64,000 nucleotides of DNA from Haemophilus parainfluenzae (GCF_003253005.1 NZ_QEPZ01000002.1:62001-126000), one strand, 5' to 3'. Positions 28,897 through 39,418 are shown, counted from the first letter of the stretch. Notes: generated by a model from the sequence alone, not told the origin. Program-made: numbers and translations.

Positions 28897-28919
28897 ATTT
28901 CGACCGTTCTTTTACTTTT

Positions 28920-29996
28920 CTAGATATTCATTTCTTGAAATAGATTTAATTTATCCGGCACGAGATAAACGTGATCACCTATTTTATACTGCGCATTGAG
29001 ATAGTTTTCTTTGGTAAGAATCACCTCAATCGGTTGTTCTGTTTGCGAACTTTCCACTTCAATCCTCACGATAAAACCAATAGCATTAATATGACGAATC
29101 GTACCACTCGCTAAGGCATTATGAGATTCGCGTGAAAGCGTCAGTTCGTAAGGGCGAATATAAGCCGTTGCAGATTGGTTATTAATTGCATGAGTCGCAT
29201 TGCTATGTGTTTGTAAATTATGAGCAAATTCACCAATGACTAAATTGCCTTGATCAATGTGTCCGTGGAACACATTAACATCCCCTACAAATTGCGTGAC
29301 GAAAGGGGTTTGTGGTGCATGATAGATTTGGCTAGGCTCATCAATTTGCTCCACTTGACCTTTATTCATCACCACAATGCGATCAGACATATCTAATGCT
29401 TCATCTTGATCATGGGTAACGAAAATGCTGGTCACATTGAGTTCATGTTGCAATTCTCGCAGCCAACGACGTAATTCTTTACGAACTTGAGCATCCAATG
29501 CACCAAAGGGTTCATCAAGTAGTAAGACTTTTGGTTGAACAGCAAGGGAGCGAGCTAAGGCTATACGTTGTTTTTGTCCACCAGAAAGTTGATTAGGGTA
29601 GCGATCGGCTAGCCATTCAAGTTTTACTAGCTTTAAAAGTGCGGTGACTTTTTCGCGAATTTCTTCTGCAGAGGGACGTTCTCTACGAGGTTTCACCGTT
29701 AAGCCAAAAGCGACATTGTCAAAGACGGTCATATTTTGAAATAGTGCATAATGCTGAAACACAAAGCCAACACCTCGTTCAGCAGCTGAAAGTTGAGTCA
29801 CCTCTTTTTCACCAAACCAAATGTGTCCATTATCAGCAAATTCTAATCCAGCAATGATCCGTAATAGCGTTGTTTTTCCACAACCACTTGGTCCAAGCAA
29901 GGCGGTTAGCTGATTTTCCGGAAAGCTGAGATTGATATCTTTCAACGCATGAAACTGTTCAAAGTGTTTGTTTAGTCGCTGGATTTTGATTGTCAT
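28920..29996 (-). CDS. cysA: Sulfate/thiosulfate importer ATPase
   Basis: 358 residues; the ATPase of the CysTWA importer. Walker [11 protein letters not shown]-loop [15 protein letters not shown], signature [19 protein letters not shown], Walker [12 protein letters not shown] and the switch His in [11 protein letters not shown] are all present; the C-terminal ~120 residues form the TOBE-like regulatory part. The start [15 protein letters not shown] at 29996 has AGGAA upstream and fits the family; the longer in-frame extension to 30104 overlaps cysW and is rejected. Last gene of cysT-cysW-cysA; its stop lies 23 bp from the island edge. Confidence 0.96.
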   Translation of the reverse strand: MTIKIQRLNKHFEQFHALKDINLSFPENQLTALLGPSGCGKTTLLRIIAGLEFADNGHIWFGEKEVTQLSAAERGVGFVFQHYALFQNMTVFDNVAFGLTVKPRRERPSAEEIREKVTALLKLVKLEWLADRYPNQLSGGQKQRIALARSLAVQPKVLLLDEPFGALDAQVRKELRRWLRELQHELNVTSIFVTHDQDEALDMSDRIVVMNKGQVEQIDEPSQIYHAPQTPFVTQFVGDVNVFHGHIDQGNLVIGEFAHNLQTHSNATHAINNQSATAYIRPYELTLSRESHNALASGTIRHINAIGFIVRIEVESSQTEQPIEVILTKENYLNAQYKIGDHVYLVPDKLNLFQEMNI

Positions 29997-30013
29997 GTTT
30001 TGTGTTCCTGTTG

Positions 30014-30829
30014 TTATTCTTGGATTTTTTTCTTTTCCACATATCTCACTATGTTTTGTAATCCCAGTGTACCTACTGCGATTAATGCCAATAAACTGGC
30101 GCAAGCAAATGCGGCAACAAATTGATATTCGTTGTAACTAATTTCTACATAAAGCGGAATTGTATTAGTCAAACCGCGAATATGCCCAGATACAACACTC
30201 ACGGCACCGAATTCACCCATTGCACGAGCGTTACTTAAAATCACACCATAAATTAATGCCCATTTTATTTTTGGTAGCGTTACGTGCCAGAAAAGTTGCC
30301 AAGAGGATGCACCTAAGATTAACGCAGCTTGTTCCTCACTTGTGCCTTGGGCTGACATGGTTGGAATTAATGATTTAGCAATAAGTGGAAAGGTGACGAA
30401 TAAGGTCACGATAACAATGCTTGGTGTTGCAAACATAAAACGAATATGGTGTTCAACAAGCCATGCGCCCCAAAGTCCATCTAACCCAAACAACAGTAAG
30501 AACATTAATCCTACAACCACTGGTGAAATGGAAAAGGGGAGGTCGAGTAGTGCGGTTAATAAGCTTTTCCCCTTAAAGTCAAAATAAGCAATAGCCCAAG
30601 CCATAACCACACCGATAAAAATGTTAATAGGTAATACAATTAAAGAGACTTTAATCGTAAGCCAAATAGCCGCTAAGGCTTCCGGTTCTATTAATGCAGC
30701 AAAAAATAGCCCAATCCCTTGTTCAAGGGCTGAATAGAATACGGTAAATAATGGGAGCAATAATATGATCGTAAAAAAACTGAGTGCGGTCAGAATTAAG
30801 ATCCATTTTTGCCATGATTGGGTTTTCAT
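30014..30829 (-). CDS. cysW: Sulfate/thiosulfate importer permease CysW
   Basis: 271 residues with about six membrane helices, in the middle of the cysTWA operon. The ABC-permease EAA loop is visible as [24 protein letters not shown], contacting CysA, and [20 protein letters not shown] is the CysW-specific segment after it. It pairs with CysT to form the membrane channel for sulfate and thiosulfate. Start 30829 lies 9 bp after the cysT stop, and the stop is 17 bp before cysA. Confidence 0.95.
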   Translation of the reverse strand: MKTQSWQKWILILTALSFFTIILLLPLFTVFYSALEQGIGLFFAALIEPEALAAIWLTIKVSLIVLPINIFIGVVMAWAIAYFDFKGKSLLTALLDLPFSISPVVVGLMFLLLFGLDGLWGAWLVEHHIRFMFATPSIVIVTLFVTFPLIAKSLIPTMSAQGTSEEQAALILGASSWQLFWHVTLPKIKWALIYGVILSNARAMGEFGAVSVVSGHIRGLTNTIPLYVEISYNEYQFVAAFACASLLALIAVGTLGLQNIVRYVEKKKIQE

Positions 30830-30838
30830 AAATACCTC

Positions 30839-31660
30839 TTATCGAATTGGACTAATGCGTTTGGCAACAGACCACTGCGCTAAGTTAATAAATAAAATCA
30901 ATAGAAATGAAATGGCAAGCATTAATAATGCAACCACAGATGCACCTTGCACGTCATACAAATCAAGTTTTGACATAATAATCAATGGTGCAATTTCGGA
31001 TACGAGTGGCACATTACCTGCAATAAAAATGACTGAGCCGTATTCACCAAGTGAACGCGCAAATCCCATACCTGCGCCACCTGTTAATGCAGGTAATACC
31101 GCAGGGATGATGACTTTTCGCAGCGTTGTTAGTCTAGATGCACCTAAAATTTGAGCCGCTTCTTCATGGCTAGGATCAAGATTTGCTAATACGGGTTGAA
31201 TCGCCCTAACGGTAAAAGGCAAGCTGACAAAAATCAAAGCAATCGCAATACCACTTGGAGTATAAGCGAGTTGAATCCCTAAATGGCTTAACCATTGCCC
31301 AATCAGTCCAGTCGGAGCATAAAGCGAGGCAAGTGCGATACCAGCAACGGCAGTGGGTAAAGCAAAAGGTAAATCCACTAACGCATTGATGAGATTCTTA
31401 CCTGGAAAGTCATAACGCACTAAAACCCATGCCAATAAAAAGCCAAAGACGATATTAATTAACGTCGCGATTGCCGCCATTTCAAAGGATAGCGTTAAGG
31501 ATGAGATCACTCGTTCACTCGTGATGATTTGAACGATATCAGCCCATTTTAACTGCCAGGCAGTGAGCACAAGTAATGTTAATGGCAATAATACCATTGA
31601 GCCGAGCCAGGCTAATGTAATCAATATACTTCGTTTAAATCCTGGTAATACGGTTTTCAT
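30839..31660 (-). CDS. cysT: Sulfate/thiosulfate importer permease CysT (CysU)
   Basis: 273 residues, six predicted membrane helices; the first gene of the importer operon. EEAAQILGASRLTTLRKVIIPAVLPALTGG (in parts) is the EAA loop, and GFARSLGEYGSVIFIAGN the matching segment that follows. DLPFALPTAVAGIALASLYAP is typical of CysT. It diverges from sbp over 257 bp, so the importer operon and the assimilation operon share one regulatory region. Confidence 0.95.
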   Translation of the reverse strand: MKTVLPGFKRSILITLAWLGSMVLLPLTLLVLTAWQLKWADIVQIITSERVISSLTLSFEMAAIATLINIVFGFLLAWVLVRYDFPGKNLINALVDLPFALPTAVAGIALASLYAPTGLIGQWLSHLGIQLAYTPSGIAIALIFVSLPFTVRAIQPVLANLDPSHEEAAQILGASRLTTLRKVIIPAVLPALTGGAGMGFARSLGEYGSVIFIAGNVPLVSEIAPLIIMSKLDLYDVQGASVVALLMLAISFLLILFINLAQWSVAKRISPIR

Positions 31661-31917
31661 TATCCCACCTTCACAACAGATAAATACCTAAGCTTTGTAA
31701 GCGTTTTGAAATGTTCAAAAAAATAACCGCTCTTTTCCATAATGGCAAAGAACGGAAATTTATTTAATATTCCAAAGTGAAATAAAGGAACGTTTGGTTC
31801 TGTGTTTTATATTTCATTTTGTTCTATAAAATGCTTTTTCGTTATTTTTTGTACTTAATATTTTGCGATATAAATTTAGCCACACGAAATTGAGGGTAAT
31901 AACGGAGGAGAGTAAAA
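31661..31917. promoter_or_regulatory. Divergent cysT/sbp control region
   Basis: 257 bp, AT-rich, between the importer operon and sbp-cysGHDNJI. An inverted repeat GAAC-N5-GTTC (31788-31800) is the clearest symmetric site, and TATAAA-type -10 candidates occur near 31826. CysB control is expected from the pathway, but I cannot identify a CysB site with confidence. Confidence 0.4.
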
Positions 31918-32925
31918 ATGAAAAAAATAGCTTTATTTTCATTGCTTTCTTTCGGCTTGGCTGCTTGTTTATGGCATACCAGCACGGAACAAAAAACGGT
32001 GCTACTGAATGTGTCCTATGACGTGATTCGTGATTTCTATAAGGAATACAACATAGCATTTCAACGTGAATTTCCCTCAGATGTGATGATTTCGCAATCG
32101 CATGGTGGTGCCAGTAAACAGGTGCTAGGTGTGTTAAATGGTTTGCCTGCAGATGTGGTGACGTTGACACAAAGCAATGATATCGACGCTTTAGTTAAAA
32201 AAGGCTTAGTGGATGCAGATTGGCAGCAAGTATTACCGAATAGTGCCGTTCCTTTTGGTTCGGTGATGGTGCTTTTGGTGAAAAAAGGAAATCCAAAACA
32301 CATTCAAGACTGGTCGGATTTGATTCGGGATGATGTCAAAGTGGTGTTTGCTAATCCCAAAATGTCAGCAAATGGGCGCTTTGCTTATTTATCGGCTTTA
32401 GCTTATGCCGAACAGCATAGTGATAAACCACAAGATTTTATGTTACGCCTGCTAAGAAATGTGCCGGTTTTAGAGGCGGGGGCGCGCAGTGCCAGTATTT
32501 CTTTTACTCAGCGTAATATCGGTGATGTTTTAATTGCCCCGGAAAATGAAGCGGCGCTAGCGGCTAAAACACTGGGCGAGAACAGATTTGAAGTGGTGTA
32601 CCCAAGTATAACGGCCTATACCCCAATTTATGTGGCGGAAGTGAATAAAAATACGCAAACAGATGGTTTGCATCAACTTTCCCATGATTATTTGAGCTAT
32701 TTATGGTCACCTCAAGCACAGGAACTGGCTGCCCAAAATTATTTCCGTCCGACAGATAAAAAAATTATTGCTAAAACGACCGCACTTTTTCCCGAAGTGA
32801 ATCAATTTGATGTAAACCAACGTTTTGGTTCGTGGGAGGCGATTAATACTAAACATTTTGTCGATAACGGCTTATTTGATCGTCTATATATCAGTGCACA
32901 ACGTGCTGATAAAGTAAATAAATAG
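31918..32925 (+). CDS. sbp: Sulfate-binding lipoprotein (Sbp/CysP family)
   Basis: 335 residues; captures sulfate or thiosulfate for CysTWA. Recognised by [39 protein letters not shown] (in parts), [14 protein letters not shown], and the terminal [21 protein letters not shown]. The signal peptide is a lipoprotein type: [19 protein letters not shown] with a LAAC lipobox, whereas E. coli Sbp and CysP are free periplasmic proteins. First gene of the assimilation operon, 11 bp before cysG. Sulfate versus thiosulfate preference cannot be told from sequence. Confidence 0.92.
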   Translation: MKKIALFSLLSFGLAACLWHTSTEQKTVLLNVSYDVIRDFYKEYNIAFQREFPSDVMISQSHGGASKQVLGVLNGLPADVVTLTQSNDIDALVKKGLVDADWQQVLPNSAVPFGSVMVLLVKKGNPKHIQDWSDLIRDDVKVVFANPKMSANGRFAYLSALAYAEQHSDKPQDFMLRLLRNVPVLEAGARSASISFTQRNIGDVLIAPENEAALAAKTLGENRFEVVYPSITAYTPIYVAEVNKNTQTDGLHQLSHDYLSYLWSPQAQELAAQNYFRPTDKKIIAKTTALFPEVNQFDVNQRFGSWEAINTKHFVDNGLFDRLYISAQRADKVNK

Positions 32926-32936
32926 GAGTGATACCC

Positions 32937-34367
32937 ATGAATTATCTTCCTCTGTTTGCCGATTTAACCGGTCGTCCGGTACTTGTTGTCGGCGGTGGTT
33001 CAGTGGCTGCTCGTAAAATTGGGTTGTTGCTCAAAGCGAATGCTCAGGTCCGTATTGTTGCTCGCCAATTAAATGAGGAATTAAGCGAGCTTGAACGTCA
33101 AAATAAAGTACTATGGATTGCGAAAGAATTTAATGCCGAACAAATGAGAACGGTGATGTTGGTGATCGCAGCAACAAATGATGAGATATTAAATCACCGT
33201 ATTTTCTATTTAGCCGAAAGTCAACATAAATTAGTTAATGTGGTGGATGATCAACCTCATTGTAGCTTTATCTTCCCTTCTATTATTGATCGTAATCCGA
33301 TCCAAATCGCGATTTCTAGTGGTGGAAAGGCGCCGGTATTAGCCCGTTTATTACGTGAGAAACTGGAAGCATTATTGCCACAACATTTAGGCAAAATCGC
33401 TGAGATTTCTGGTAAGTGGCGGGATCAAGTGAAAGCAAAATTGACATCGGTTACTGAACGACGCCGTTTTTGGGAAAAAATGTTTAGTGGACGTTTTGCC
33501 AATCTCGTAAAAAATCAACAGGAAGTGCAAGCTGAACAAGAATTAGCTGAACAGCTAGAAAGTAACTATCAAGGAGGCTTTGTCTCTTTAGTTGGTGCCG
33601 GTCCTGGCGATGCTGGGTTACTAACTCTTAACGGTTTACAAGAAATTCAACAAGCTGACGTGGTGCTTTACGATGCTTTGGTTTCAGATGAGATTCTTTC
33701 TTTGATTCGTCGTGATGCAGAACGTATTTTTGTGGGAAAACGTGCCAATGGTCGTTCTGTCGCACAAGAAGAAACCAACCAATTGTTATTAACCCTAGCT
33801 CAACAAGGCAAGCGAGTAGTTCGTTTAAAAGGTGGTGATCCTTTCGTTTTTGGACGCGGTGGCGAAGAGTTAGAAGTGTTAGCTCAACATCAAATTCCAT
33901 TTTCTGTTGTACCAGGTATCACCGCGGGCATTGGCGCAACAGCCTATGCAGGCATTCCATTAACCCACCGAGATTATGCACAAAGTGCAATTTTTGTGAC
34001 CGGCCATCGTAAGGCTGATGCCTCTGATATTGAATGGCAAACCTTAGCAAGAAGTCATCAAACCTTAGTTATTTATATGGGTACGTTAAAAGCGCAAGTC
34101 ATTGCCGAACGTTTACAACAGTATGGTCGAGCTGCGAATACGCCTGTTGCGATTATCAGCCAAGGCACTCAACTTACTCAAAAAACAGCGATTGGTACAC
34201 TCGAAAATTTAGCTGAATTAGCAGAAAAAGCAGAGACGCCAGCCTTAATTGTAGTGGGTGAAGTGGTGAAATTACACGAACAATTAGCGTGGTTTGGCGA
34301 AGAAAAACAACGTCAAAAACAACCGCACTTTACCCTAGAAAGTTTAACTATCGGTCAAGTGGCGTAA
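32937..34367 (+). CDS. cysG: Siroheme synthase CysG
   Basis: 476 residues, a fusion of two enzymes. Residues 1-~205: precorrin-2 dehydrogenase/sirohydrochlorin ferrochelatase with the NAD motif [15 protein letters not shown] and [19 protein letters not shown]. Residues ~215-476: uroporphyrinogen III methyltransferase with [30 protein letters not shown] and [19 protein letters not shown]. It makes siroheme, the cofactor of CysI later in the operon. ATG 32937 follows AGGAG; the GTG at 32928 lies inside the RBS region. It lies 7 bp before cysH. Confidence 0.97.
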   Translation: MNYLPLFADLTGRPVLVVGGGSVAARKIGLLLKANAQVRIVARQLNEELSELERQNKVLWIAKEFNAEQMRTVMLVIAATNDEILNHRIFYLAESQHKLVNVVDDQPHCSFIFPSIIDRNPIQIAISSGGKAPVLARLLREKLEALLPQHLGKIAEISGKWRDQVKAKLTSVTERRRFWEKMFSGRFANLVKNQQEVQAEQELAEQLESNYQGGFVSLVGAGPGDAGLLTLNGLQEIQQADVVLYDALVSDEILSLIRRDAERIFVGKRANGRSVAQEETNQLLLTLAQQGKRVVRLKGGDPFVFGRGGEELEVLAQHQIPFSVVPGITAGIGATAYAGIPLTHRDYAQSAIFVTGHRKADASDIEWQTLARSHQTLVIYMGTLKAQVIAERLQQYGRAANTPVAIISQGTQLTQKTAIGTLENLAELAEKAETPALIVVGEVVKLHEQLAWFGEEKQRQKQPHFTLESLTIGQVA

Positions 34368-34374
34368 GGAGTGG

Positions 34375-35112
34375 ATGATGAGTTTATTTAAACCGACTTT
34401 TTGGCAAATTCCACTTGTTAGCCTTGATGTTAAAGATCGCTTGGCAGAAAAAACAGTCACATTGCAGCAACGTTTACATCAAATTGCTGATAGCCATAAG
34501 GATGCGCGCTTTGCTAGCAGTTTAGCTGTGGAAGATATGGTTATTACTGATGTGATTGCCCGTGAGCAGTTGAATATAGGAGTATTTACCTTAGATACAG
34601 GCCTTCTGCATCAAGAAACTTTGGATTTATTGGATAACTTAGCGAAAACCTATCCACATTTGCATATTGCACGTTTTCATCCAATTGCCCCTGATGCAGC
34701 TCGCTATGTGGCAGAAAATGGCAAGTTTGCTTTTTATGAAAGCATCGAATTGCGCCGAGAATGTTGCCATATCCGTAAAATCGAACCTTTAAACCGCGCA
34801 TTGCAAGGGGCTGATGCATGGCTGACCGGGCAACGTCGTGAACAATCGTCCACTCGTACTGAGCTGCCGTTTGCCGAGCCGGATAAGGCACGTGGTATTG
34901 ATAAATACAACCCTATTTTTGATTGGTCTGAAACAGATGTGTGGGCTTATATCTTAGCGAACAATGTGCCTTATAATGCTCTTTATCATCAAGGGTTTCC
35001 AAGCATTGGCTGCGATCCTTGTACCCGCCAAGTTAAACAGGGCGAAGATATTCGCGCCGGCCGCTGGTGGTGGGAGAGTAGAGATAGTAAGGAATGTGGA
35101 TTACATAAGTAG
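34375..35112 (+). CDS. cysH: Assimilatory APS/PAPS reductase with iron-sulfur motif
   Basis: 245 residues; thioredoxin- or glutaredoxin-dependent reduction of activated sulfate to sulfite. ASSLAVEDMVITD and FTLDTGLLHQETLDLLD form the nucleotide-binding part; TGQRREQSSTRTELP follows; the catalytic Cys241 is in KECGLH. Unlike E. coli CysH it has Cys130-Cys131 (RECCHIRK) and Cys213-x2-Cys216 (GCDPC), the ligands of a [4Fe-4S] cluster in APS reductases. With no cysC in the cluster, APS is the likely substrate. Start may be 34375 or 34378 (MM). Confidence 0.93.
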   Translation: MMSLFKPTFWQIPLVSLDVKDRLAEKTVTLQQRLHQIADSHKDARFASSLAVEDMVITDVIAREQLNIGVFTLDTGLLHQETLDLLDNLAKTYPHLHIARFHPIAPDAARYVAENGKFAFYESIELRRECCHIRKIEPLNRALQGADAWLTGQRREQSSTRTELPFAEPDKARGIDKYNPIFDWSETDVWAYILANNVPYNALYHQGFPSIGCDPCTRQVKQGEDIRAGRWWWESRDSKECGLHK

Positions 35113-35132
35113 AAAAATATAGGAAGCAAAAC

Positions 35133-36056
35133 ATGACAAAAACTGAACTCAACAACCAACATCTAGACTGGCTCGAAGCAGAGTCGATTCATATTATCCG
35201 TGAAGTCGTCGCAGAATGTGAGAACCCGGCGTTGCTCTTTTCCGGAGGGAAGGATTCTGTGGTATTGCTGGCATTAGCCCGTAAAGCATTTCAGTTAGGC
35301 GATCGTCCGGTACATTTACCGTTTCCATTGGTGCATATTGATACCGGTCATAATTATCCGGAAGTGATCCAATTTCGAGATGAGCAAGTGGCAAAACTTA
35401 ATGCGCGCTTAGTCGTTGGACATGTGGAAGATTCTATTGCCAAAGGTACGGTAGTATTGCGCAAAGAAACCGATTCGCGTAATGCGGCACAGGCGGTTAC
35501 TTTATTAGAAACCATTGCAGATAATGGATTTGATGCCTTGATGGGCGGTGCACGCCGTGATGAGGAAAAAGCCCGTGCAAAAGAACGAATTTTCTCGTTT
35601 CGTGATGAGTTTGGCCAATGGGATCCTAAGGCACAACGTCCGGAATTATGGTCTTTGTACAATGCTAAATTGCATAAAGGCGAAAATATGCGGGTGTTTC
35701 CAATTTCTAACTGGACAGAATTAGACATTTGGCAATATATCGCTCGTGAGAATTTGGAATTACCTCCGATCTATTACAGCCATAAACGAGAAGTTGTACG
35801 TCGTAAAGGTTTGTTAGTGCCAGTGACGCCATTAACACCTAAATTGCCGAATGAAGTCAGCGAAGTATTAGATGTTCGTTTCCGTACTGTGGGTGATATT
35901 AGCTGTACCTGTCCGGTAGCGAGCACTGCATCAACACCATTAGAAATTATTGAAGAAACCGCTATTGCCGACATTTCCGAACGCAGTGCTACTCGTCTAG
36001 ACGACCAAGCCAGTGAAGCCGCCATGGAGAAACGGAAAAAAGAGGGGTATTTCTAG
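35133..36056 (+). CDS. cysD: Sulfate adenylyltransferase subunit 2
   Basis: 307 residues; PP-loop subunit of ATP sulfurylase, which adenylates sulfate to APS using the GTPase CysN. The PP-loop is LLFSGGKDSVVLLALARKAF; HIDTGHNYPEVIQFRDE, MGGARRDEEKARAKERIFSF (in parts), and the end MEKRKKEGYF are typical of CysD. It is 20 bp after cysH. The usual tight coupling to cysN is broken by 227 bp containing strong inverted repeats. Confidence 0.97.
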   Translation: MTKTELNNQHLDWLEAESIHIIREVVAECENPALLFSGGKDSVVLLALARKAFQLGDRPVHLPFPLVHIDTGHNYPEVIQFRDEQVAKLNARLVVGHVEDSIAKGTVVLRKETDSRNAAQAVTLLETIADNGFDALMGGARRDEEKARAKERIFSFRDEFGQWDPKAQRPELWSLYNAKLHKGENMRVFPISNWTELDIWQYIARENLELPPIYYSHKREVVRRKGLLVPVTPLTPKLPNEVSEVLDVRFRTVGDISCTCPVASTASTPLEIIEETAIADISERSATRLDDQASEAAMEKRKKEGYF

Positions 36057-36062
36057 TATTTC

Positions 36063-36225
36063 TACTTTCTTGCTTGTGCAAGAAAGTAGCAAAGAACACA
36101 CCCCAATTAAATCGCTCCTCTTCACTTTGTTTCAATTTTCTTAACGAAAAATTTGTAAACTCGCTACGCTCGAACAGTACAAATTTTTCTAAAAATTGAA
36201 AGTCGCTCAGGCGATTTATATGGGG
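36063..36225. repeat. Hairpin plus 125-bp imperfect palindrome between cysD and cysN
   Basis: First, a perfect 11-bp stem with a TTGT loop: TACTTTCTTGC/GCAAGAAAGTA (36063-36088). Then nested arms about one centre: CCCC/GGGG (36101-36104, 36222-36225), AAATCGC/GCGATTT (36109-36115, 36211-36217), TTTCAATTTT/AAAATTGAAA (36130-36139, 36192-36201), AAAAATTTGTA/TACAAATTTTT (36047 is not part; arms are 36147-36157 and 36178-36188). It looks like a MITE-like or repeated intergenic element and may attenuate or stabilise the operon mRNA. Confidence 0.8.
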
Positions 36226-36283
36226 CCATTATTCGAAGATGACGAAATACAAAAGAATAATTAACAGAATATAAGGAAGAAAT

Positions 36284-37567
36284 ATGACACAACATTCAAC
36301 TCCACTTCGTTTTATTACTGCCGGCAGTGTAGATGACGGGAAAAGCACCTTAATCGGCCGCTTACTTTACGATAGCAAAGCGTTATTAACCGACCAAATT
36401 AAAACCCTTAATGCAGGAAAAGAGAAAGGCAATAAAGAAGCCATTGATTTTTCTATTTTGACAGATGGTTTGGAAGCAGAACGTGAACAGGGCATTACCA
36501 TTGATGTGGCGTATCGCTATTTCTCTACGGCAAAACGTAAATTCATCATTGCTGACACGCCAGGACATGAACAATACACACGTAACATGGTGACAGGGGC
36601 AAGTACGGCATCAGCAGCAATCGTCTTAATTGATGCCTCTCAACTAAATTTTGATGAGAAACCGTTACAGCTTTTACCACAAACTAAACGTCATTCAGCG
36701 ATTTTACGTCAATTAAATTGCCCGCACATTTTAGTGGCGGTGAACAAAATGGATTTATTGGATTACAGCGAAGGAAAATTCAATGCCATTGTGGAGGCGT
36801 ATCGTCAATTGGCGGCACAACTTGGTTTAAAAGATGTACATTTTGTGCCGGTATCTGCATTGCTTGGCGATAACCTGGTATATGTAAGTGAAAGTACCCC
36901 TTGGTATCAAGGCGAACCTTTACTCACCATTTTAGAAAATTTACCAAGTGTGGATGAGGTGAGTCATTCCAATGCTGATTTCTATTTCCCGGTGCAATTA
37001 GTGGTGCGTCAGGATGCAGATAAAGCCGATGATTTCCGCGGTTATCAAGGGCGAATTGAGCGCGGTTCCGTGCAACTGGGACAGACTATTCGAATTGAAC
37101 CGAATGGATTAATCGCTAAGGTGACCGAGATTATTACGCCAAAAGGTGAAGTGACACAGGCGGTGGCCGGGGAAGTGATTACCTTACGTTTAGATCGCGA
37201 TATTGATATTTCCCGTGGTGATTTATTTGTGGATGAAAGTTCACCACTTACACCAAAAAAACAACTTGAAGCCACAATTTGTTGGTTTGATGAACGCCCA
37301 TTAAATACCGCCCGTAAATATTTACTTAAACATGGTACGCAAACCGTATTTGCCAAAATCAGTGAAATTGAAAGTGTGTTAAACGTTCATACACTCGAAC
37401 AAGAAAGTGGTGCTACAGCCTTAAAGATGAATGATATTGCTAGAGTGCGTTTAAGTTTACAGAAACCGATTGTTGCCACAACTTACGAAGAAAATATTGC
37501 TGGTGGTGCCTTTATTTTAGTTGATGAAGCAACTTATAACACCGTAGCAGCTGGTATGATTCTCTAA
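36284..37567 (+). CDS. cysN: Sulfate adenylyltransferase subunit 1 (GTPase)
   Basis: 427 residues; GTP hydrolysis by CysN drives APS formation with CysD. G1 AGSVDDGKST (residues ~13-22), EREQGITIDVAYRYF, G3 DTPGHEQYTRNM, G4 NKMDLLDY, then EF-Tu-like domains 2 and 3. It is shorter than E. coli CysN (475 aa), mainly at the N-terminus, and has no fused C-terminal APS kinase, which matters because no separate cysC is present. The RBS (aaggaag) is 8 bases upstream of the ATG. Confidence 0.96.
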   Translation: MTQHSTPLRFITAGSVDDGKSTLIGRLLYDSKALLTDQIKTLNAGKEKGNKEAIDFSILTDGLEAEREQGITIDVAYRYFSTAKRKFIIADTPGHEQYTRNMVTGASTASAAIVLIDASQLNFDEKPLQLLPQTKRHSAILRQLNCPHILVAVNKMDLLDYSEGKFNAIVEAYRQLAAQLGLKDVHFVPVSALLGDNLVYVSESTPWYQGEPLLTILENLPSVDEVSHSNADFYFPVQLVVRQDADKADDFRGYQGRIERGSVQLGQTIRIEPNGLIAKVTEIITPKGEVTQAVAGEVITLRLDRDIDISRGDLFVDESSPLTPKKQLEATICWFDERPLNTARKYLLKHGTQTVFAKISEIESVLNVHTLEQESGATALKMNDIARVRLSLQKPIVATTYEENIAGGAFILVDEATYNTVAAGMIL

Positions 37568-37624
37568 CTCGCGCTTTCTTAATGTGAATTTACTGATATT
37601 ACTCATTTTCTTGTGGGGAAACTT

Positions 37625-39418
37625 ATGCAACACAACAATCCATTACCAACAGAAATACTGAATCTCTTACCAACGCTAACACCTCTTCAATTGGCATGGC
37701 TTTCCGGTTATGCATGGTCGCAAGCTTCCTGTGTAGAACAACAGGCCACAGGGCAACATTTGACAGCAAATTTGACCGCACTTTCGGCAGAACCTTTTTC
37801 AATTACGGTGCTTTCAGGTTCACAAACCGGCAATGCTAAATCGGTGGCGGATAAAGTTGCCGCAGAGCTTACTGAAGCCGGTATTGCTGTGAAACGTGTC
37901 GTTTTAAAAGATTACAAAGCGAAAACCATTCCTGATGAAAAATACTTGCTTTTAGTGACATCTACGCAAGGTGAAGGCGAGCCACCAGAAGAAGGTGTGG
38001 TATTGCATAAGTTATTAAACGGTAAAAAAGCACCAAAACTCACCGACCTGCAATTTGCAGTGTTAGGATTAGGGGATAGTTCTTATCCAAATTTCTGCCA
38101 AGCAGGCAAGGATTTTGATCAGCGTTTTGCCGAATTAGGCGCGACGCGTTTATTCGAGCGAGTAGATGCCGATTTAGATTACATTGCAACCGCGGAACAA
38201 TGGATCCGAGATATTGTGGCTATCGTAAAAGAAAAGGCAGCGCAGGCTTCACCGGTTGTACAAAGTATTGGTACAGATACAACTGCACTAGTAGCCAAGG
38301 AAAGTCAATACAATAAAGCGAATCCATTTCCTGCAACCTTAATCACTAACCAGAAAATTACCGGTCGTCAGTCTGATAAAGATGTTCGTCATTTAGAGTT
38401 TGATTTAGCTGGCTCAGATCTTCATTACCAAGCGGGGGATGCACTCGGTGTATGGTTTGACAATGATCCTAAGTTAGTGGATGAAATTTTATCGCTCGCG
38501 CAGATTGATCCTACTACAGAAGTGACAATTGAGGGAAAAACGCAAACTATTTCGACCGCACTTTTATCGCATTTAGAGCTTACTCAAAACACACCGGCTT
38601 TTGTGAAAGGCTATGCAGCTTTGGCGAATAACGAACAGTTAAATGATTTGGTTGCAGATAATCAAGCATTGCAAAAATTGGTTCAACGTACACCGATTGT
38701 GGATGTATTACATAAATTTCCTGCAAAATTAACCGCAGAACAATTGGTTTCATTATTGCGTCCTTTAACGCCTCGTTTGTATTCCATTTCATCTTCTCCT
38801 GTAGAGGTTGGGGAAGAAGTGCATCTAACTGTTGTCGTGGTACGTTTTGAACATGAAGGTCGAGCACGCAGTGGCGCAGCTTCAAGCTTTTTAGCGGATC
38901 GCGTAGAAGAAGATGGTGCTGTGCGTGTATTTGTAGAACATAACGATAATTTCCGCCTGCCAAATGACACGGCTAAGCCAATTATTATGGTGGGCTCCGG
39001 TACCGGCGTGGCACCATTCCGTGCCTTTATGCAGCAACGCGTAGCTGATGAGGCAAGTGGTAAAAACTGGCTAATTTTTGGTAATCCACATTTTACTAGC
39101 GATTTCCTGTATCAAACCGAATGGCAACAATTTGCCAAAGAGGGGTTCTTACATAAATATGATTTTGCTTGGTCACGCGATCAAGAGAAGAAGATCTATG
39201 TGCAAGATAAAATTCGTGAAAATTCGACCGCACTTTGGCAATGGTTACAAGAAGGGGCTTATTTTTATGTCTGTGGTGATGCATCAAAAATGGCAAAAGA
39301 TGTGGAACAAGCATTACTCGAAGTCATTGCTAAAGAAGGCAATTTAAGTCCGGATGAAGCAGAAGATTATTTAAATGAACTACGTGAAGAAAAACGTTAT
39401 CAACGTGATGTGTACTAG
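37625..39418 (+). CDS. cysJ: Sulfite reductase flavoprotein (alpha) subunit
   Basis: 597 residues; passes electrons from NADPH via FAD and FMN to CysI. Flavodoxin domain ~60-200 ([40 protein letters not shown]), FAD domain with RLYSISSSP and [16 protein letters not shown] site [17 protein letters not shown], and the conserved end [11 protein letters not shown] 37625 is preferred to the GTG at 37613 since GGGGAA lies between them. Three exact uptake signals occur in the gene, each encoding LTAL-, STAL- or similar residues (37775, 38555, 39227). Confidence 0.97.
   Translation: MQHNNPLPTEILNLLPTLTPLQLAWLSGYAWSQASCVEQQATGQHLTANLTALSAEPFSITVLSGSQTGNAKSVADKVAAELTEAGIAVKRVVLKDYKAKTIPDEKYLLLVTSTQGEGEPPEEGVVLHKLLNGKKAPKLTDLQFAVLGLGDSSYPNFCQAGKDFDQRFAELGATRLFERVDADLDYIATAEQWIRDIVAIVKEKAAQASPVVQSIGTDTTALVAKESQYNKANPFPATLITNQKITGRQSDKDVRHLEFDLAGSDLHYQAGDALGVWFDNDPKLVDEILSLAQIDPTTEVTIEGKTQTISTALLSHLELTQNTPAFVKGYAALANNEQLNDLVADNQALQKLVQRTPIVDVLHKFPAKLTAEQLVSLLRPLTPRLYSISSSPVEVGEEVHLTVVVVRFEHEGRARSGAASSFLADRVEEDGAVRVFVEHNDNFRLPNDTAKPIIMVGSGTGVAPFRAFMQQRVADEASGKNWLIFGNPHFTSDFLYQTEWQQFAKEGFLHKYDFAWSRDQEKKIYVQDKIRENSTALWQWLQEGAYFYVCGDASKMAKDVEQALLEVIAKEGNLSPDEAEDYLNELREEKRYQRDVY

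Noticed and set aside
30765-31154. 129-codon plus-strand frame over cysW/cysT
   Set aside because: Antisense shadow of two membrane-protein genes.
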